A stretch of DNA of 47,135 bases from Nitrosomonas sp. Nm33. Its GTDB lineage: Bacteria > Pseudomonadota > Gammaproteobacteria > Burkholderiales > Nitrosomonadaceae. Location of the stretch: contig NZ_FNPJ01000016.1 of the NCBI RefSeq assembly GCF_900107265.1, positions 1-47,135 on the forward strand. The letters run 5' to 3'. Below, piece by piece: positions 6,700-15,939 of this stretch (position 1 is the first letter of the stretch; the number at the start of each line of letters is the position of its first letter). Under the pieces are notes generated by a model, which had not been told where the DNA came from, did no database searches, and saw only the letters and a list, made by a program, of their open reading frames with translations. The translations under genes were made by a program, and so were the position numbers.

Positions 6700-7725
6700 T
6701 TGACAGTACTAGTTTTTGGTGATCCGGAACTAAATCCAGCGCTGGGTGGGGAACAAAAAGGTAAAAGTAATTCATTAATTGGTCTAGATAATTTCGGTTT
6801 CAACGTGCTGGTTGGAGATACTGGGTTTATGTACGACTCTTCTCTGGGTGGCAACGACACACTAGAGGGTGGCAACAACAGTATCGGCGGTTCTGTTTTT
6901 AATGGTCTGGCTGGCGATGCTCTTGAAATGTATGATTATTCGCTAGGCGGCCATGACACGTTATATGGCGGTGACCTTCAAGCGGGTGTCAATGGCAATA
7001 TCACTAATTATCTTCTTGGTGATGCCATTACCATGTACGATGCGTCTAAAGGCGGCGATGACGTGATACATGGTGGTAACAACGGTAACAACGATGGTAC
7101 AGGGATTGTAGAGAATTATCTTTATGGTGATGCCATAGAAATGAATGGTTCTACCCTTGCTGTCCTTGTTCAGGATCATTATGGCAAACCTGATGACCAC
7201 CATGTTTCCCATCATGTTAAGCATGATAATGGTAAAAAACATGTTGAACACGAGGATGATGACGACGATCATGACGACGATCATGACCACAAGCATGGCC
7301 ACAAGCATGACCACAAGCATGATGACGATGTCGTTTTCATAAACGCTTCTCCCCTGGGCGGCAACGATATCTTGATCAGTGGGAGCAACGCAATAGATCA
7401 CATGTATGGTGATGCCGGTAATGCTCTTGCTGGCGGTGAAGATACCTTCGTCTTCAATGATGAAGTTGGTACCTTTTTTGGAGACGATATTATTTACGAT
7501 TTTCGCCAGTCAGATGGTCTTCATGGCGACCAAATTGAAATAGATTTTGCTGACGTGGATTTTACTGATCTCGTATTCACAGATGATTTTGTTACTGGTG
7601 ATCAGATCATTACTGTTCATGGAGATCATGGAGACCATGGCACAATCACCCTGGTAGGGCTTGCCGGAGTCCATTTAACGGTAGGTCATGCCGGAGACCC
7701 AGGAGACTTTGACATCATCATTTAA
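6700..7725 (+). CDS. RTX-like calcium-binding secreted protein with His/Asp-rich insert
   Basis: The 341-residue protein uses a TTG start at 6700 behind AAAAAAGGGGG (6680-6690). It contains four to five degenerate Gly/Asp-rich repeats of ~35 residues with the pattern GGNDTLxGGN and LxGDAxxMYD, as in haemolysin-type calcium-binding proteins. Residues 160-210 are an extreme His/Asp stretch (for example HDDDHDHKHGHKHDHKHDDD) that should bind divalent metals. The C-terminal third (DDIIYDFRQSDG, then DQIEIDFADVDF) and the last residues DFDIII resemble type I secretion C-termini. There is no N-terminal signal peptide, which fits type I export. No ABC exporter is in the window. Role is inferred only: extracellular, matrix- or metal-associated. 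Confidence 0.75.
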   Translation: MTVLVFGDPELNPALGGEQKGKSNSLIGLDNFGFNVLVGDTGFMYDSSLGGNDTLEGGNNSIGGSVFNGLAGDALEMYDYSLGGHDTLYGGDLQAGVNGNITNYLLGDAITMYDASKGGDDVIHGGNNGNNDGTGIVENYLYGDAIEMNGSTLAVLVQDHYGKPDDHHVSHHVKHDNGKKHVEHEDDDDDHDDDHDHKHGHKHDHKHDDDVVFINASPLGGNDILISGSNAIDHMYGDAGNALAGGEDTFVFNDEVGTFFGDDIIYDFRQSDGLHGDQIEIDFADVDFTDLVFTDDFVTGDQIITVHGDHGDHGTITLVGLAGVHLTVGHAGDPGDFDIII

Positions 7726-8163
7726 TCCTGATTTCATCCGTTAATACTGAAATGAGATCTGACAGATATCTGGTTAATTTGGCATTTGTTAGATCAAGTC
7801 TGAATTAATACGGCTTTATACAAAATATATTTCCTCCATTTACTTATACTTCCTCTATTTACTTCCTTCCCTGCCGATTCGAGGCGCTACTCCCTTGCGC
7901 ATCGGATCGGCTCCTCCTTTGGGGGGAATCTCCAATACTTGAGATAGATGAATAAGTTGATGTTGTAAGCGCTAGCTCCGAAAATCCAAAAAATCGCTGT
8001 GCTGATATTCTGTTATCCTTAGCTGCTACGCGTGTGTGCAGATATTTGATATGAAAAACTTTCTTACGACTCAAGACCCAAGTGATTTGCTAGTATGTGG
8101 AAGCATGCAGAAATACCTTCAGATCCTGTATCATCCTGCTTTTAGAGTTACACGCAAGCTTTC
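7726..8163. other. Intergenic region before accA
   Basis: This 438-base stretch holds no gene I can support. It contains a weak TTTCA/TGAAA inverted repeat just after the RTX-like gene and a G/C-rich patch near 7910. A 38-codon reading frame (8051-8167) overlaps the accA start but lacks a ribosome binding site and any recognisable similarity. The accA promoter should lie here, but no convincing -35/-10 pair stood out. Confidence 0.4.
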
Positions 8164-9141
8164 ATGAAAACGATTTTTCTGGATTTTGAAAAAGGTATCG
8201 AGGAATTTGAGGAAAAGATCGAGCAGCTGCGCTTTGCCCAAGATAATTCAGCACTGGATATTTCAGCTGAAATCGCTAAATTACAGGCAAAAAGCCAGGC
8301 ATTGACCAAAAGTGTCTATGCCAAGCTCACCCCTTGGCAGATTTCTCAAGTGGCACGTCATCCACAGCGTCCCTATACACTTGATTACATACAGCACTTG
8401 TTCACTGATTTTGAAGAGCTGCATGGAGATCGCCATTTTGCAGACGATCACGCGATTGTGGGTGGATTGGCGCATTTTAACCGACAGACTGTGATGGTAA
8501 TCGGTCATCAAAAAGGCCGTGATACTAAAGAGAAAATTTATCGTAATTTCGGGATGCCCAAACCAGAAGGTTATCGTAAGGCATTAAGGTTAATGCGCCT
8601 CGCGGAGAAATTTTCGCTCCCGCTGGTTACTTTTATTGATACGCCTGGTGCCTATCCGGGAATCGATGCGGAAGAACGCGGACAATCTGAAGCAATCGGG
8701 AAAAATCTCTACGTGATGGCTGAACTGAAAGTGCCTATCATATGTATCGTAATCGGCGAGGGTGGTTCAGGCGGCGCGCTGGCTGTTGCTGTCGGGGATG
8801 CCGTCATGATGCTGCAGTATGCAACCTACTCGGTTATTTCTCCAGAGGGGTGTGCTTCAATTCTCTGGAAGAGTGCGGATAAAGCGTCCGATGCTGCAGA
8901 AATCATGGGTATCACCGCTGATCGCCTGAAAGAAATGGATCTAATCGATGTCGTTATCAATGAGCCACCTGGTGGTGCACATCGCGATTACGCTGCCACC
9001 ATGCATTCGGTCAAAAATGTCTTACAGGATGCCTTAAGAAAACTGCAGGTTCTGCCACATGAAGTGTTACTACAGAAGCGTTTTAATCGATTAATGGGTT
9101 ATGGCAAATTTAAGGAAGTTAAAGCCGAACACCATTCTTGA
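8164..9141 (+). CDS. accA: Acetyl-CoA carboxylase carboxyltransferase subunit alpha
   Basis: The product is 325 residues, normal for AccA. With AccD it transfers the carboxyl group from carboxybiotin to acetyl-CoA, making malonyl-CoA for fatty acid synthesis in the cytoplasm. Visible family signatures are [54 protein letters not shown], then [15 protein letters not shown] (oxyanion-hole glycines) and [15 protein letters not shown]. The helical N-terminus (residues 5-50) is typical. Its last 41 bases overlap tilS, so the two are co-transcribed and possibly translationally coupled. Confidence 0.97.
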   Translation: MKTIFLDFEKGIEEFEEKIEQLRFAQDNSALDISAEIAKLQAKSQALTKSVYAKLTPWQISQVARHPQRPYTLDYIQHLFTDFEELHGDRHFADDHAIVGGLAHFNRQTVMVIGHQKGRDTKEKIYRNFGMPKPEGYRKALRLMRLAEKFSLPLVTFIDTPGAYPGIDAEERGQSEAIGKNLYVMAELKVPIICIVIGEGGSGGALAVAVGDAVMMLQYATYSVISPEGCASILWKSADKASDAAEIMGITADRLKEMDLIDVVINEPPGGAHRDYAATMHSVKNVLQDALRKLQVLPHEVLLQKRFNRLMGYGKFKEVKAEHHS

Positions 9142-10462
9142 ATGGGTTGAAGACATCCTGCGTGCACATGTTAGCGGGAATGATCACTTAGTTGTCGCGC
9201 TAAGTGGTGGTGTTGACTCGGTGGTACTGCTGCATTTGCTTCATATACTTTCGAGGTCGATGACGTTCAGGCTTTCCGCCGTACATGTCGAACATGGGAT
9301 TAGTTCTTATGCTGCTCAATGGAGTGATTTCTGCCAGAATCAATGCAGCGCATTAGGTATTCCCATTCAGATTTTTCGTTTAAAAGTTCAGAAAGTACCT
9401 CAGGTTAGTCTTGAAGCCGCTGCCAGGCAGGCACGTTATCAGGTATTTAATGGCATTGAGGCTGACTATATTGTGCTGGCGCATCATCAGGATGATCAAG
9501 TTGAAACTGTGCTGCTACAACTTCTTCGTGGTGCGGGCGTTAAGGGTCTGGCAGGAATGCCAGTTATCAGGAAGCTTGCTTCAAAGGGTGCGATCCGCCT
9601 ATTGCGCCCTCTGCTTAATGTTTCACGCGAAACCATCATGCAGTATGCACGACAGCATCATCTAAGCTGGGTAGATGACGAGAGTAATAGCGACACGACA
9701 TACAATCGCAATTTTCTTCGACATGTCATTTTCCCGCTGCTGGAGCAGCGCTTTCCTGCTTACCGGGAGACGTGCTCACGTGCCAGTCATCATCTTGGCG
9801 AGGCGGCTCAATTATTAGATGAGCTTGCTGAGATTGATAGCAAATGTGCTATGACAGCAGGTAATCTCCACATTGATGGCTTACGCCAGCTCAATTTTTT
9901 CCGTGCAAAGAATTTATTGCGCTATCTGTTCTCGCAGCACGGAGCAATCCAGCCCAATACCCTGAAACTTGAAGAAATCTTGCGACAGTTATTGTCAGCG
10001 AGAACCGATACTAAACTTTATCTTGTTTTTGACGAAATAGAGATAAGATGCTTCAAAGGCTTGGTTAGAATTCAATCAAAACGTATGCAGTCCGAGATAA
10101 AAGCGCCCTTTGTCTGGCATGGGGAGTATCGCTGGGTTCTTGAATCCTTGGGGGGGACGATTGAATGCGTTCAGCAGGAAGGTGTCGGAATCAACCCGGC
10201 TAAGCTGATTAAGAAGCCTGTCACCGTCCGCTTGCGCGCGGGTGGAGAGCGATTTCAGCCTGACTGCAAACGCCCTCGTCGCAGCTTGAAAAAGATCCTG
10301 CAAGAAGCCTCACTGCCACCATGGGAGCGCGGTACCCTGCCGTTACTTTTCAGTGGCGAACACCTTGTCTGGGTACCTGGCATTGGTGTGGATTGCGCTT
10401 TCCAGGCATTGCCGGGAGAATTGGGGTTAATGCTGACATGGCAGCCTAATGAGTTTGATTAA
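9101..10462 (+). CDS. tilS: tRNA(Ile)-lysidine synthase
   Basis: TilS converts the wobble C34 of the CAU-anticodon isoleucine tRNA to lysidine, using ATP and lysine; it is essential for reading AUA codons. The 453-residue protein shows the N-type ATP pyrophosphatase loop SGGVDS at residues 35-40. It also has [26 protein letters not shown] and RPLLNVSR, then the specific [17 protein letters not shown] motif. The C-terminal tRNA-contact domain ends with [16 protein letters not shown] and [15 protein letters not shown]. The start overlaps accA by 41 bases, an arrangement known in other betaproteobacteria. Confidence 0.96.
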   Translation: MANLRKLKPNTILEWVEDILRAHVSGNDHLVVALSGGVDSVVLLHLLHILSRSMTFRLSAVHVEHGISSYAAQWSDFCQNQCSALGIPIQIFRLKVQKVPQVSLEAAARQARYQVFNGIEADYIVLAHHQDDQVETVLLQLLRGAGVKGLAGMPVIRKLASKGAIRLLRPLLNVSRETIMQYARQHHLSWVDDESNSDTTYNRNFLRHVIFPLLEQRFPAYRETCSRASHHLGEAAQLLDELAEIDSKCAMTAGNLHIDGLRQLNFFRAKNLLRYLFSQHGAIQPNTLKLEEILRQLLSARTDTKLYLVFDEIEIRCFKGLVRIQSKRMQSEIKAPFVWHGEYRWVLESLGGTIECVQQEGVGINPAKLIKKPVTVRLRAGGERFQPDCKRPRRSLKKILQEASLPPWERGTLPLLFSGEHLVWVPGIGVDCAFQALPGELGLMLTWQPNEFD

Positions 10463-10506
10463 GCTATCAAAATTAGATTTCAAATAACAATTTTTCGGGA
10501 AAAGAC

Positions 10507-11562
10507 ATGATTCTTGTTACAGGTGGAGCAGGATTTATTGGAGCAAATTTCGTACTGGACTGGCTGACGCAATCGGATGAGTCCGTAATTAATTTAGATA
10601 AATTGACTTACGCGGGCAATTTGCAGAATTTAGCTTCATTAGAAGGAGATTCGCGGCATATCTTTGTGCACGGTGATATTAATGATCAGCAGAAAATAGC
10701 AACATTGCTTAGGGAATATCAGCCTCGTGCCATCATCCATCTGGCAGCAGAAAGTCATGTCGATCGCTCCATCCACGGACCAGAGGAGTTCATTCAGACA
10801 AATATTGTTGGTACCTTCAGGTTATTAGATACTGTCTATCGTTACTGGAAAGAGCAGGAAGGGAAAACTCAACAGGCTTTCCGTTTTCTTCATGTTTCAA
10901 CGGATGAAGTATATGGTTCTCTCTCTAAAGATGCCCCTGCTTTTACGGAAGTGCACCGTTATCAGCCAAATAGTCCTTATTCAGCCAGTAAGGCCTCCAG
11001 TGATCAACTGGTTCGTGCTTATCATCACACCTACGGCTTACCTACGCTGATTACGAATTGTTCCAACAATTATGGTGCGTTTCAGTTTCCGGAAAAGCTC
11101 ATACCCTTGATGATCGTGAATGCGTTAGCAGGTAAATCATTACCAATCTATGGAGATGGTCAGCAGATCCGTGACTGGCTTTACGTGAAGGATCATTGTA
11201 GTGCTATTCGTCGTGTGCTGGAGGCCGGTACCCCGGGAGAAACTTACAATATTGGTGGATGGAATGAGAAACCCAATATAGAGATTGTGCATACCATTTG
11301 TAATTTGCTCAATGAGCTTCGCTCCGCTGATTATCACAAATTAATCAAATACGTGGCAGATCGGCCAGGTCATGATCGCCGTTACGCAATTGATGCACGT
11401 AAAATCGAACGTGATTTAGGTTGGAGACCAGTCGAAACGTTTGAAACAGGTATTCGTAAAACCGTCAAGTGGTATCTGGATCATCAGGATTGGGTTGCCA
11501 GCGTACAATCTGGTGAGTATCGAAAATGGATTGAAACCCACTATCAGGAGCATGTCGGATGA
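10507..11562 (+). CDS. rfbB: dTDP-glucose 4,6-dehydratase
   Basis: RmlB/RfbB oxidises and dehydrates dTDP-glucose to dTDP-4-keto-6-deoxyglucose, step two of dTDP-L-rhamnose synthesis. The 351-residue protein is an extended short-chain dehydrogenase. The NAD loop [12 protein letters not shown] is at residues 5-16. [12 protein letters not shown] follows, then [11 protein letters not shown] with the catalytic Thr-Asp-Glu, then [20 protein letters not shown] with the Tyr-X3-Lys pair. [16 protein letters not shown] is the usual C-terminal substrate motif. A GGGAAAAG ribosome site precedes ATG 10507. The stop overlaps the next gene's start by four bases. Confidence 0.96.
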   Translation: MILVTGGAGFIGANFVLDWLTQSDESVINLDKLTYAGNLQNLASLEGDSRHIFVHGDINDQQKIATLLREYQPRAIIHLAAESHVDRSIHGPEEFIQTNIVGTFRLLDTVYRYWKEQEGKTQQAFRFLHVSTDEVYGSLSKDAPAFTEVHRYQPNSPYSASKASSDQLVRAYHHTYGLPTLITNCSNNYGAFQFPEKLIPLMIVNALAGKSLPIYGDGQQIRDWLYVKDHCSAIRRVLEAGTPGETYNIGGWNEKPNIEIVHTICNLLNELRSADYHKLIKYVADRPGHDRRYAIDARKIERDLGWRPVETFETGIRKTVKWYLDHQDWVASVQSGEYRKWIETHYQEHVG

Positions 11563-12455
11563 AGATACTGTTATTCGGCAAAAATGGGCAAGTCGGTTGG
11601 GAGCTGCAGCGTAGCCTCCAGCCGCTTGGTGAGGTGGTAGCATTGGATAGATCCAGTCAAGAATATTGCGGTAATTTGACTGATCTGGCAGGGATCGCGC
11701 AAACCGTACGAGCAGTTGCGCCGGACGTCATTGTTAATGCTGCTGCGTATACCGCTGTAGATCGAGCTGAAAGTGAACCCGATCTGGCGTATCAGATCAA
11801 TGCTGAAGCACCGGCCATTCTAGCACAGGAAGCGCAGCGTATGAATGCTTGGTTGGTTCACTACTCTACAGATTATGTCTTTGATGGGAGCGGGGATAGG
11901 CCATGGAGCGAATCTGATTTGCCTTCCCCTTTGAATGTTTATGGCCAAACCAAACTCCAGGGGGAAGAGGCTATTCGCAGTGCTGGCTGCCGACATTTGA
12001 TTTTTCGGACAAGTTGGGTTTATGCTGCGCGGGGCAACAATTTTGCCAAAACCATGCTGCGTCTGGCGCAAGAGCGTGATCAGCTCACTATCATCGATGA
12101 TCAAATTGGTGCGCCGACAGGAGCCGATTTACTTGCCGATGCTACTGCGCATGCAATTTCGATGGCATTGAAACAGCCTGAGGTAGCAGGGCTTTATCAT
12201 CTAGTCGCAGGTGGGAAGGTCTCGTGGTATGGTTATGCTCATTTCATACTCTCTTTTGCAAGAGAGCACGGGTGGGCGATCAAGACTCAATCTGAGGCTA
12301 TTCTGCCAGTGCTCAGCAGTGTCTTTGCCACAGCTGCAAAACGACCGCTGAACTCTCGCCTGGATACTGAAAAATTCCGCTGTGCTTTTAGGCTGAATAT
12401 TCCTCACTGGCAAATAGGTGTTGCCCGGATGCTGACTGAGGTACTGGAGAAATAA
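11559..12455 (+). CDS. rfbD: dTDP-4-dehydrorhamnose reductase
   Basis: RmlD/RfbD reduces dTDP-4-keto-L-rhamnose to dTDP-L-rhamnose, the donor for rhamnose in surface polysaccharide. At 298 residues it has normal length. It shows the NADPH loop [12 protein letters not shown] near the start, then [43 protein letters not shown] (Tyr-X3-Lys) and [17 protein letters not shown]. It overlaps rfbB by ATGA, so the two form a tight pair. rmlA and rmlC, needed for the first and third steps, are not in the window and must be elsewhere for the route to work. Confidence 0.95.
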   Translation: MKILLFGKNGQVGWELQRSLQPLGEVVALDRSSQEYCGNLTDLAGIAQTVRAVAPDVIVNAAAYTAVDRAESEPDLAYQINAEAPAILAQEAQRMNAWLVHYSTDYVFDGSGDRPWSESDLPSPLNVYGQTKLQGEEAIRSAGCRHLIFRTSWVYAARGNNFAKTMLRLAQERDQLTIIDDQIGAPTGADLLADATAHAISMALKQPEVAGLYHLVAGGKVSWYGYAHFILSFAREHGWAIKTQSEAILPVLSSVFATAAKRPLNSRLDTEKFRCAFRLNIPHWQIGVARMLTEVLEK

Positions 12456-12462
12456 GGAAAAG

Positions 12463-13413
12463 TTATCGGAACTCCCATCTTTCCTTAGTTCCCATTAGCA
12501 AATCGGCGGCCATTTTGCCGAAACGCTTGGCAAAATGCTCAGCAAATCCTTCCTTAGTTGTATAATCAACGATGCGCTCAACCTGGATGACTTCTCTGGC
12601 AACATATTCGGCGCTGCCGAGCGCATCTACCAACCCAAGGTCTATGCCCTTTTCACCTGTCCAGAGCATGCCACTGAAAATTTCTGGTGAATTCTTCAGA
12701 CGCTCACCTCTTCCTTGCTGAACCACCTGAATGAATTGTTGATGAACTTCAACTAGCATTTGCTGGGCATGCTCTTTTTGTTTTGGATCAGCGGGTGAAA
12801 AAGGATCCAGAAAGCTTTTATTTTCCCCCGCTGTGAGCAGGCGTCGTTCAATACCCAGTTTTTCGAGGGTGCCCGTAAAACCAAAGCTATCTAGGATGAC
12901 ACCGATGGAGCCAACAATACTCGCTTTATCCACAAAGATTTTGTCGGCTGCCACCGCAACGTAGTAACCTCCAGAGGCGCAAATATCCTCTACTACGGCA
13001 TAAAGCGGAATTTGCGGGTGCTCCGCTCGTAACCGTCGAATTTCGTCATTGATATAACCTGCTTGTACTGGGCTGCCTCCCGGGCTATTGATTCGTAGGA
13101 TGACTCCCGCTGTGTTTTTGTCTTTAAAAGCTTTTTGCAAAGCTGCGTTAACATTATCAGCGCTTCCCATGCCATCAGGCTTGATTTCGCCACGTAAATC
13201 AACGAGCGCCGCATGTCTCTCGGAAATTCCGACGGTTTCTTCCCCGAGCCAACCGAATCCCCAGAAAAGCAAAGCATAAAGGTAAATAAAAGTAAGTGAT
13301 TTAAAAAAAATACTCCAATAACGCGTGCGACGTTGCTCCTGCAAGGATGAAAATACTAGTTTTTCGAGCGTTTCCTTTTCCCAGCCTTCTTTACGATTTG
13401 TTGAATCTGTCAT
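12463..13413 (-). CDS. sppA: Signal peptide peptidase SppA, short form (S49 peptidase)
   Basis: The 316-residue protein has one membrane helix near residues 38-58 (SLTFIYLYALLFWGFGW), so its active site faces the periplasm. The S49 core shows VDLRGEI, GVILRINSPGGSPVQAGYI and DICASGGYYVAVAADKIF. VDKASIVGSIGVI follows, with the catalytic serine and lysine regions. It is the short single-core version, about half the length of the E. coli enzyme, as usual in betaproteobacteria. It degrades cleaved signal peptides. It converges on rfbD with only seven bases between. Confidence 0.92.
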   Translation of the reverse strand: MTDSTNRKEGWEKETLEKLVFSSLQEQRRTRYWSIFFKSLTFIYLYALLFWGFGWLGEETVGISERHAALVDLRGEIKPDGMGSADNVNAALQKAFKDKNTAGVILRINSPGGSPVQAGYINDEIRRLRAEHPQIPLYAVVEDICASGGYYVAVAADKIFVDKASIVGSIGVILDSFGFTGTLEKLGIERRLLTAGENKSFLDPFSPADPKQKEHAQQMLVEVHQQFIQVVQQGRGERLKNSPEIFSGMLWTGEKGIDLGLVDALGSAEYVAREVIQVERIVDYTTKEGFAEHFAKRFGKMAADLLMGTKERWEFR

Positions 13414-13521
13414 GGTTTCTTAAACTCTTTAGAATTATGTTTCTGAAAATGGAAATAAGTATTGTTAGAATATTTTTGAAATTTTACAAATATTTTAAGC
13501 ATTAAATAGCATGACGAGCTT

Positions 13522-13721
13522 TTAAGGAGACCCTGAATAAGTGCCGCTACAAGCTGGTTAGTACGTTATGTTGCGCAAAGAAATGTGCAAAGTTCGTTTT
13601 AACGAGACTAACTTTGCTCGTTTTAGCGAAACTCGCTTTACTCGTTTTCTCGTTTGTTGCACTCCGTTTTCCTTACACTTCAACTTGCTCGGTAACCTAT
13701 TCAGGATCAGGGTATCCTTAA
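13522..13721. mobile_element. 200-bp MITE-like element with 15-bp terminal inverted repeats
   Basis: TTAAGGAGACCCTGA (13522-13536) matches the inverse of 13707-13721 at 14 of 15 bases. The similarity continues inward through a CTGAATAAGTGCC / GGTAACCTATTCAG pair. The interior carries 24-base tandem units and no intact coding region. This is the form of a non-autonomous transposable element. Confidence 0.6.
13592..13656. repeat. 24-bp tandem repeat, about 2.5 copies
   Basis: Units start at 13592, 13616 and 13640 (partial) with consensus CTCGTTTTAGCGAGACTCRCTTT. The 24-base period keeps an open frame on both strands, giving a repeating Lys-Arg-Val-Ser-Leu pattern in reverse. The repeat lies inside the palindromic element, so I do not call a gene. 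Confidence 0.6.
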
Positions 13722-13765
13722 GGAGCAACCAAATCTTGTTCACTTCACTGCGACTTTAAATCCTA

Positions 13766-14434
13766 TCATTGGGTTAAAGTCGGGGATGACTGCTGCTCCA
13801 TGACAAAAATTTCAACGCGTCGGTTTTTAGCTCGATTAGAAGATGTATCGTTTGAAGTGATGGGTTGATGGGAGCCACGACCATCAATCTGGATACGTTG
13901 AATCGGTACACTACGACTGACCAGGTAATCACGCGTACTTGCAGCACGATTAACTGATAAAGGATTGTTAATGGCATCAGTACCGGTATTATCGGTATGC
14001 CCCACAATCATTATGGTTGTATTAGGATTATTAAGTAAGCTGGTCGCAAAGCTATCGAGAATTGGTCTGAAATTGGACTTAATATCTGCGCGCCCTGTAT
14101 CGAACGAGATATCACTCGGAATATTGAGCATCAGACGATTATCAGGGGTTTGCGACACCTGCACCCCAGTGCCGGCTGTCGCTGCTTCCATTTGTCTTTT
14201 TTGCTCTTCCATTCTTTGTGACCATATGTAACCTGCTCCAGCACCCAGTACAGCGCCTGAACCTGCACCAATTGCAGCGCCTTTACCACCACCTATGATT
14301 GCACCAATCACAGCTCCCGTGCCCGCACCAATGGCGGCGCCTTGTGTGGTACCGCGTTGTGTCTCCGTCATGGTGGCACAGCCACCAAGCGTCAACGAAG
14401 TTGCAAGAGTTGCGATTGTCATTCTAATTTTCAT
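13766..14434 (-). CDS. OmpA-family lipoprotein with glycine zipper
   Basis: I place the start at 14434, preceded by GAGGGAGATATTT; this gives 222 residues with a lipoprotein signal MKIRMTIATLATSLTLGGCA (Cys about residue 18). An alternative upstream start would bury the signal. Residues ~35-75 are a glycine zipper (GAAIGAGTGAVIGAIIGGGK), which probably inserts in or associates with membrane. The C-terminal domain is the peptidoglycan-binding OmpA fold: DISFDTGRADIK, IMIVGHTDNTG, NPLSVNRAASTRDYL, ending NRAKNRRVEIFVME. The layout resembles YiaD-type outer-membrane lipoproteins that tie the envelope to peptidoglycan. Monocistronic. Confidence 0.88.
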   Translation of the reverse strand: MKIRMTIATLATSLTLGGCATMTETQRGTTQGAAIGAGTGAVIGAIIGGGKGAAIGAGSGAVLGAGAGYIWSQRMEEQKRQMEAATAGTGVQVSQTPDNRLMLNIPSDISFDTGRADIKSNFRPILDSFATSLLNNPNTTIMIVGHTDNTGTDAINNPLSVNRAASTRDYLVSRSVPIQRIQIDGRGSHQPITSNDTSSNRAKNRRVEIFVMEQQSSPTLTQ

Positions 14435-14575
14435 AAATATCTCCCTCATGAGTAAACTGTACTGTAGCAGAAGAAGTAAAAAATTCAATCTTCGTTATCT
14501 TTTGCAGTGCACTACTATTTTCCGTAGATCGCGTTAGAATCAGTTTTTCATTACTTTTAAAAGATTCGAATACCT

Positions 14576-14830
14576 ATGACACAACAGATCATCGAATGTG
14601 AACTGCACGATTATATTGAAGTAGCTTGTATGTATGGCTATCGAGTCAAACTCATTTTAAAGAATCAGCAAGTATTTGAAGGAAAAGCGAAAGATATTGT
14701 GACAACCGCAGAGAAACGTGAATTTTTGATTATTGATAATGAACAGGGATCACAACAGGTTGAGCTGATACAGCTCGAAAAAATGCAGGTACTGACACCA
14801 AATGCACAGTTCAAAGAAGTTGTATTTTGA
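14576..14830 (+). CDS. rof: Rho-binding antiterminator (Rof/YaeO family)
   Basis: This 84-residue protein fits the Rof family, which binds Rho and inhibits Rho-dependent termination. The conserved pattern is visible: CELHDYIEVACMYGYRVKL, then EGKAKDIVTTAEKREFLII and QQVELIQLEKMQVL, an Sm-like small beta-barrel. Family members are 80-90 residues, so length fits. No strong ribosome site precedes ATG 14576. The gene stands alone and is divergent from the OmpA-like lipoprotein. Confidence 0.8.
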   Translation: MTQQIIECELHDYIEVACMYGYRVKLILKNQQVFEGKAKDIVTTAEKREFLIIDNEQGSQQVELIQLEKMQVLTPNAQFKEVVF

Positions 14831-15336
14831 TGGCTATTTTGCCAGGTAACCCGCAGGATTACTTCTTTTCACCAGATTATTTCTTGAATTATTTTAAAAC
14901 TGGAAATTAAAAAGGCTTAAATATCGATAACTAAAATAAACTATATAATATTAATAGATATTCATAATCGAAGTTGAGTTCTGTCAATTATCATTGATGC
15001 TCTCAGATATGGAAATTGTGGCGTCATATTGCACCACTTTGTTTCATCCTGGCGATGTCTTTTATCGTCTACTTTATTTCTGTATCTGGTATGATCGCTG
15101 CTCACAAAACTTTGTAAAGAGTCTCTATAATGAATTGTCTTTATTCTTGATGTTTTGTCGGTAATAGTTATATAACGGATATAACCTATCAGCAGAGCGA
15201 ACTCAAAATAATCCTGGCGAAGTGTGCAAATTTGGCATTACCGAAGGATGATTGTTGTTCAAGATTCAAGCCTTGAAGTCTTACAAAAAAGATATTCAAT
15301 GCTTGGCGTTTAGATATTACATAAAAAGGAGACATA
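14831..15336. other. Intergenic region between rof and hpf
   Basis: About 505 bases with no gene I can support. One frame near 15006-15118 reads LWRHIAPLCFILAMSFIVYF, a membrane-helix-like segment, but it has no start codon and no ribosome site, so it may be debris. In many proteobacteria this position would hold lptA, lptB and rpoN; none is present. A good ribosome site, AAAAGGAGACATA, ends the region ahead of hpf. Confidence 0.4.
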
Positions 15337-15669
15337 ATGAATCTGATTCTTACCGGAAACCACGTAGAAATAACGCCTGCCCTACGCGATTATGTGAATT
15401 CTAAAATGGACAAGATTAGCCGGCATTTTGATCATGTGATTGACGTGAATGTCATTTTGTCGGTAGAAAAACATCAACAAAAAGCTGAAGCCAATGTTCA
15501 TCTCCGCGGCAAAGATATTTTTGTCGAGGTAGAGAATTCTGATATGTATGCTTCGATTGATAGTTTAGTGGACAAGCTTGACCGGCAGATTCTTAAATAT
15601 AAGGAAAAAAACATGGAGCGTCGTAATCATGAGGCGCTAAAAAATCAGGAATTTGACCATCCTGAGTAA
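15337..15669 (+). CDS. hpf: Ribosome hibernation promoting factor, short form
   Basis: The 110-residue protein is a short HPF/RaiA-type factor. It starts MNLILTGNHVEITPALRDYV, followed by KMDKISRHFDHVIDVNVILS and then AEANVHLRGKDIFVEVE and DMYASIDSLVDKLDRQILKY, the complete beta-alpha fold that binds the ribosomal A/P site. It drives 100S dimer formation or silences ribosomes in stationary phase. AAAAGGAGA precedes ATG 15337. It leads the hpf-ptsN-hprK order typical of the rpoN region, although rpoN is absent here. Confidence 0.93.
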   Translation: MNLILTGNHVEITPALRDYVNSKMDKISRHFDHVIDVNVILSVEKHQQKAEANVHLRGKDIFVEVENSDMYASIDSLVDKLDRQILKYKEKNMERRNHEALKNQEFDHPE

Positions 15670-15729
15670 CTATCAAGTTAACTTAATAGAAAGTTGTAGT
15701 GCCAGAAATTATCCTGCTTTATCACAAGT

Positions 15730-15755
15730 CCTAGGTTGACCTAGGTTGACCTAGG
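15730..15755. repeat. Three CCTAGG palindromes at exact 10-bp spacing
   Basis: CCTAGGTTGA occurs at 15730 and 15740, and CCTAGG again at 15750. Three six-base palindromes one helical turn apart lie in the 270-base gap between hpf and ptsN. The spacing would put all three on the same face of the helix, as in operator arrays, but no known binder is identified. Confidence 0.6.
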
Positions 15756-15939
15756 ATAGGAAAGGTTAAGGGAATAGAAATTATGACATGTCGAGATGAT
15801 CGCAGATATGTTGGCAATACAAGCTAATTTTTCTACCCAGTTATAAAATCCCGCCTAACTACAATTTCTACTCCGATGTAAAAGATAATTTCAGGTGGAA
15901 TTCACTATTTGTGTTTATCGAGAGTAATTTCATTTTTTT

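Larger units (their letters stand above)
13414..13765. other. Intergenic region filled mostly by a palindromic element
   Basis: Between the divergent end of sppA and the OmpA-like gene's 3' end there is no intact gene. Bases 13414-13521 are AT-rich and should hold the sppA promoter. Bases 13522-13721 are an inverted-repeat element listed separately. Confidence 0.5.

Noticed and set aside
6961..7401. Reverse-strand 146-codon frame rich in Met, Val and Ile
   Set aside because: It is the complement of the His/Asp-rich repeat of the RTX-like gene; its composition is explained by that repeat, and it has no ribosome site.
7859..8074. Reverse-strand 71-codon frame
   Set aside because: Serine/arginine-rich composition without motif, start context or neighbours; likely chance.
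8051..8167. 38-codon frame overlapping the accA start (MKNFLTTQDPSDLL...)
   Set aside because: No ribosome binding site and no recognisable family; overlap with ATGA of accA is suggestive but not enough to call a gene.
13558..13759. Overlapping 61- to 63-codon frames on both strands with Lys-Arg-Val-Ser-Leu-type repeats
   Set aside because: They result from a 24-bp tandem repeat inside a palindromic element, which keeps all frames of that phase open.
15230..15260. Possible sigma-54 promoter (TTGGCAT...TTGTT) before hpf
   Set aside because: The second conserved GC dinucleotide is missing at the required distance.
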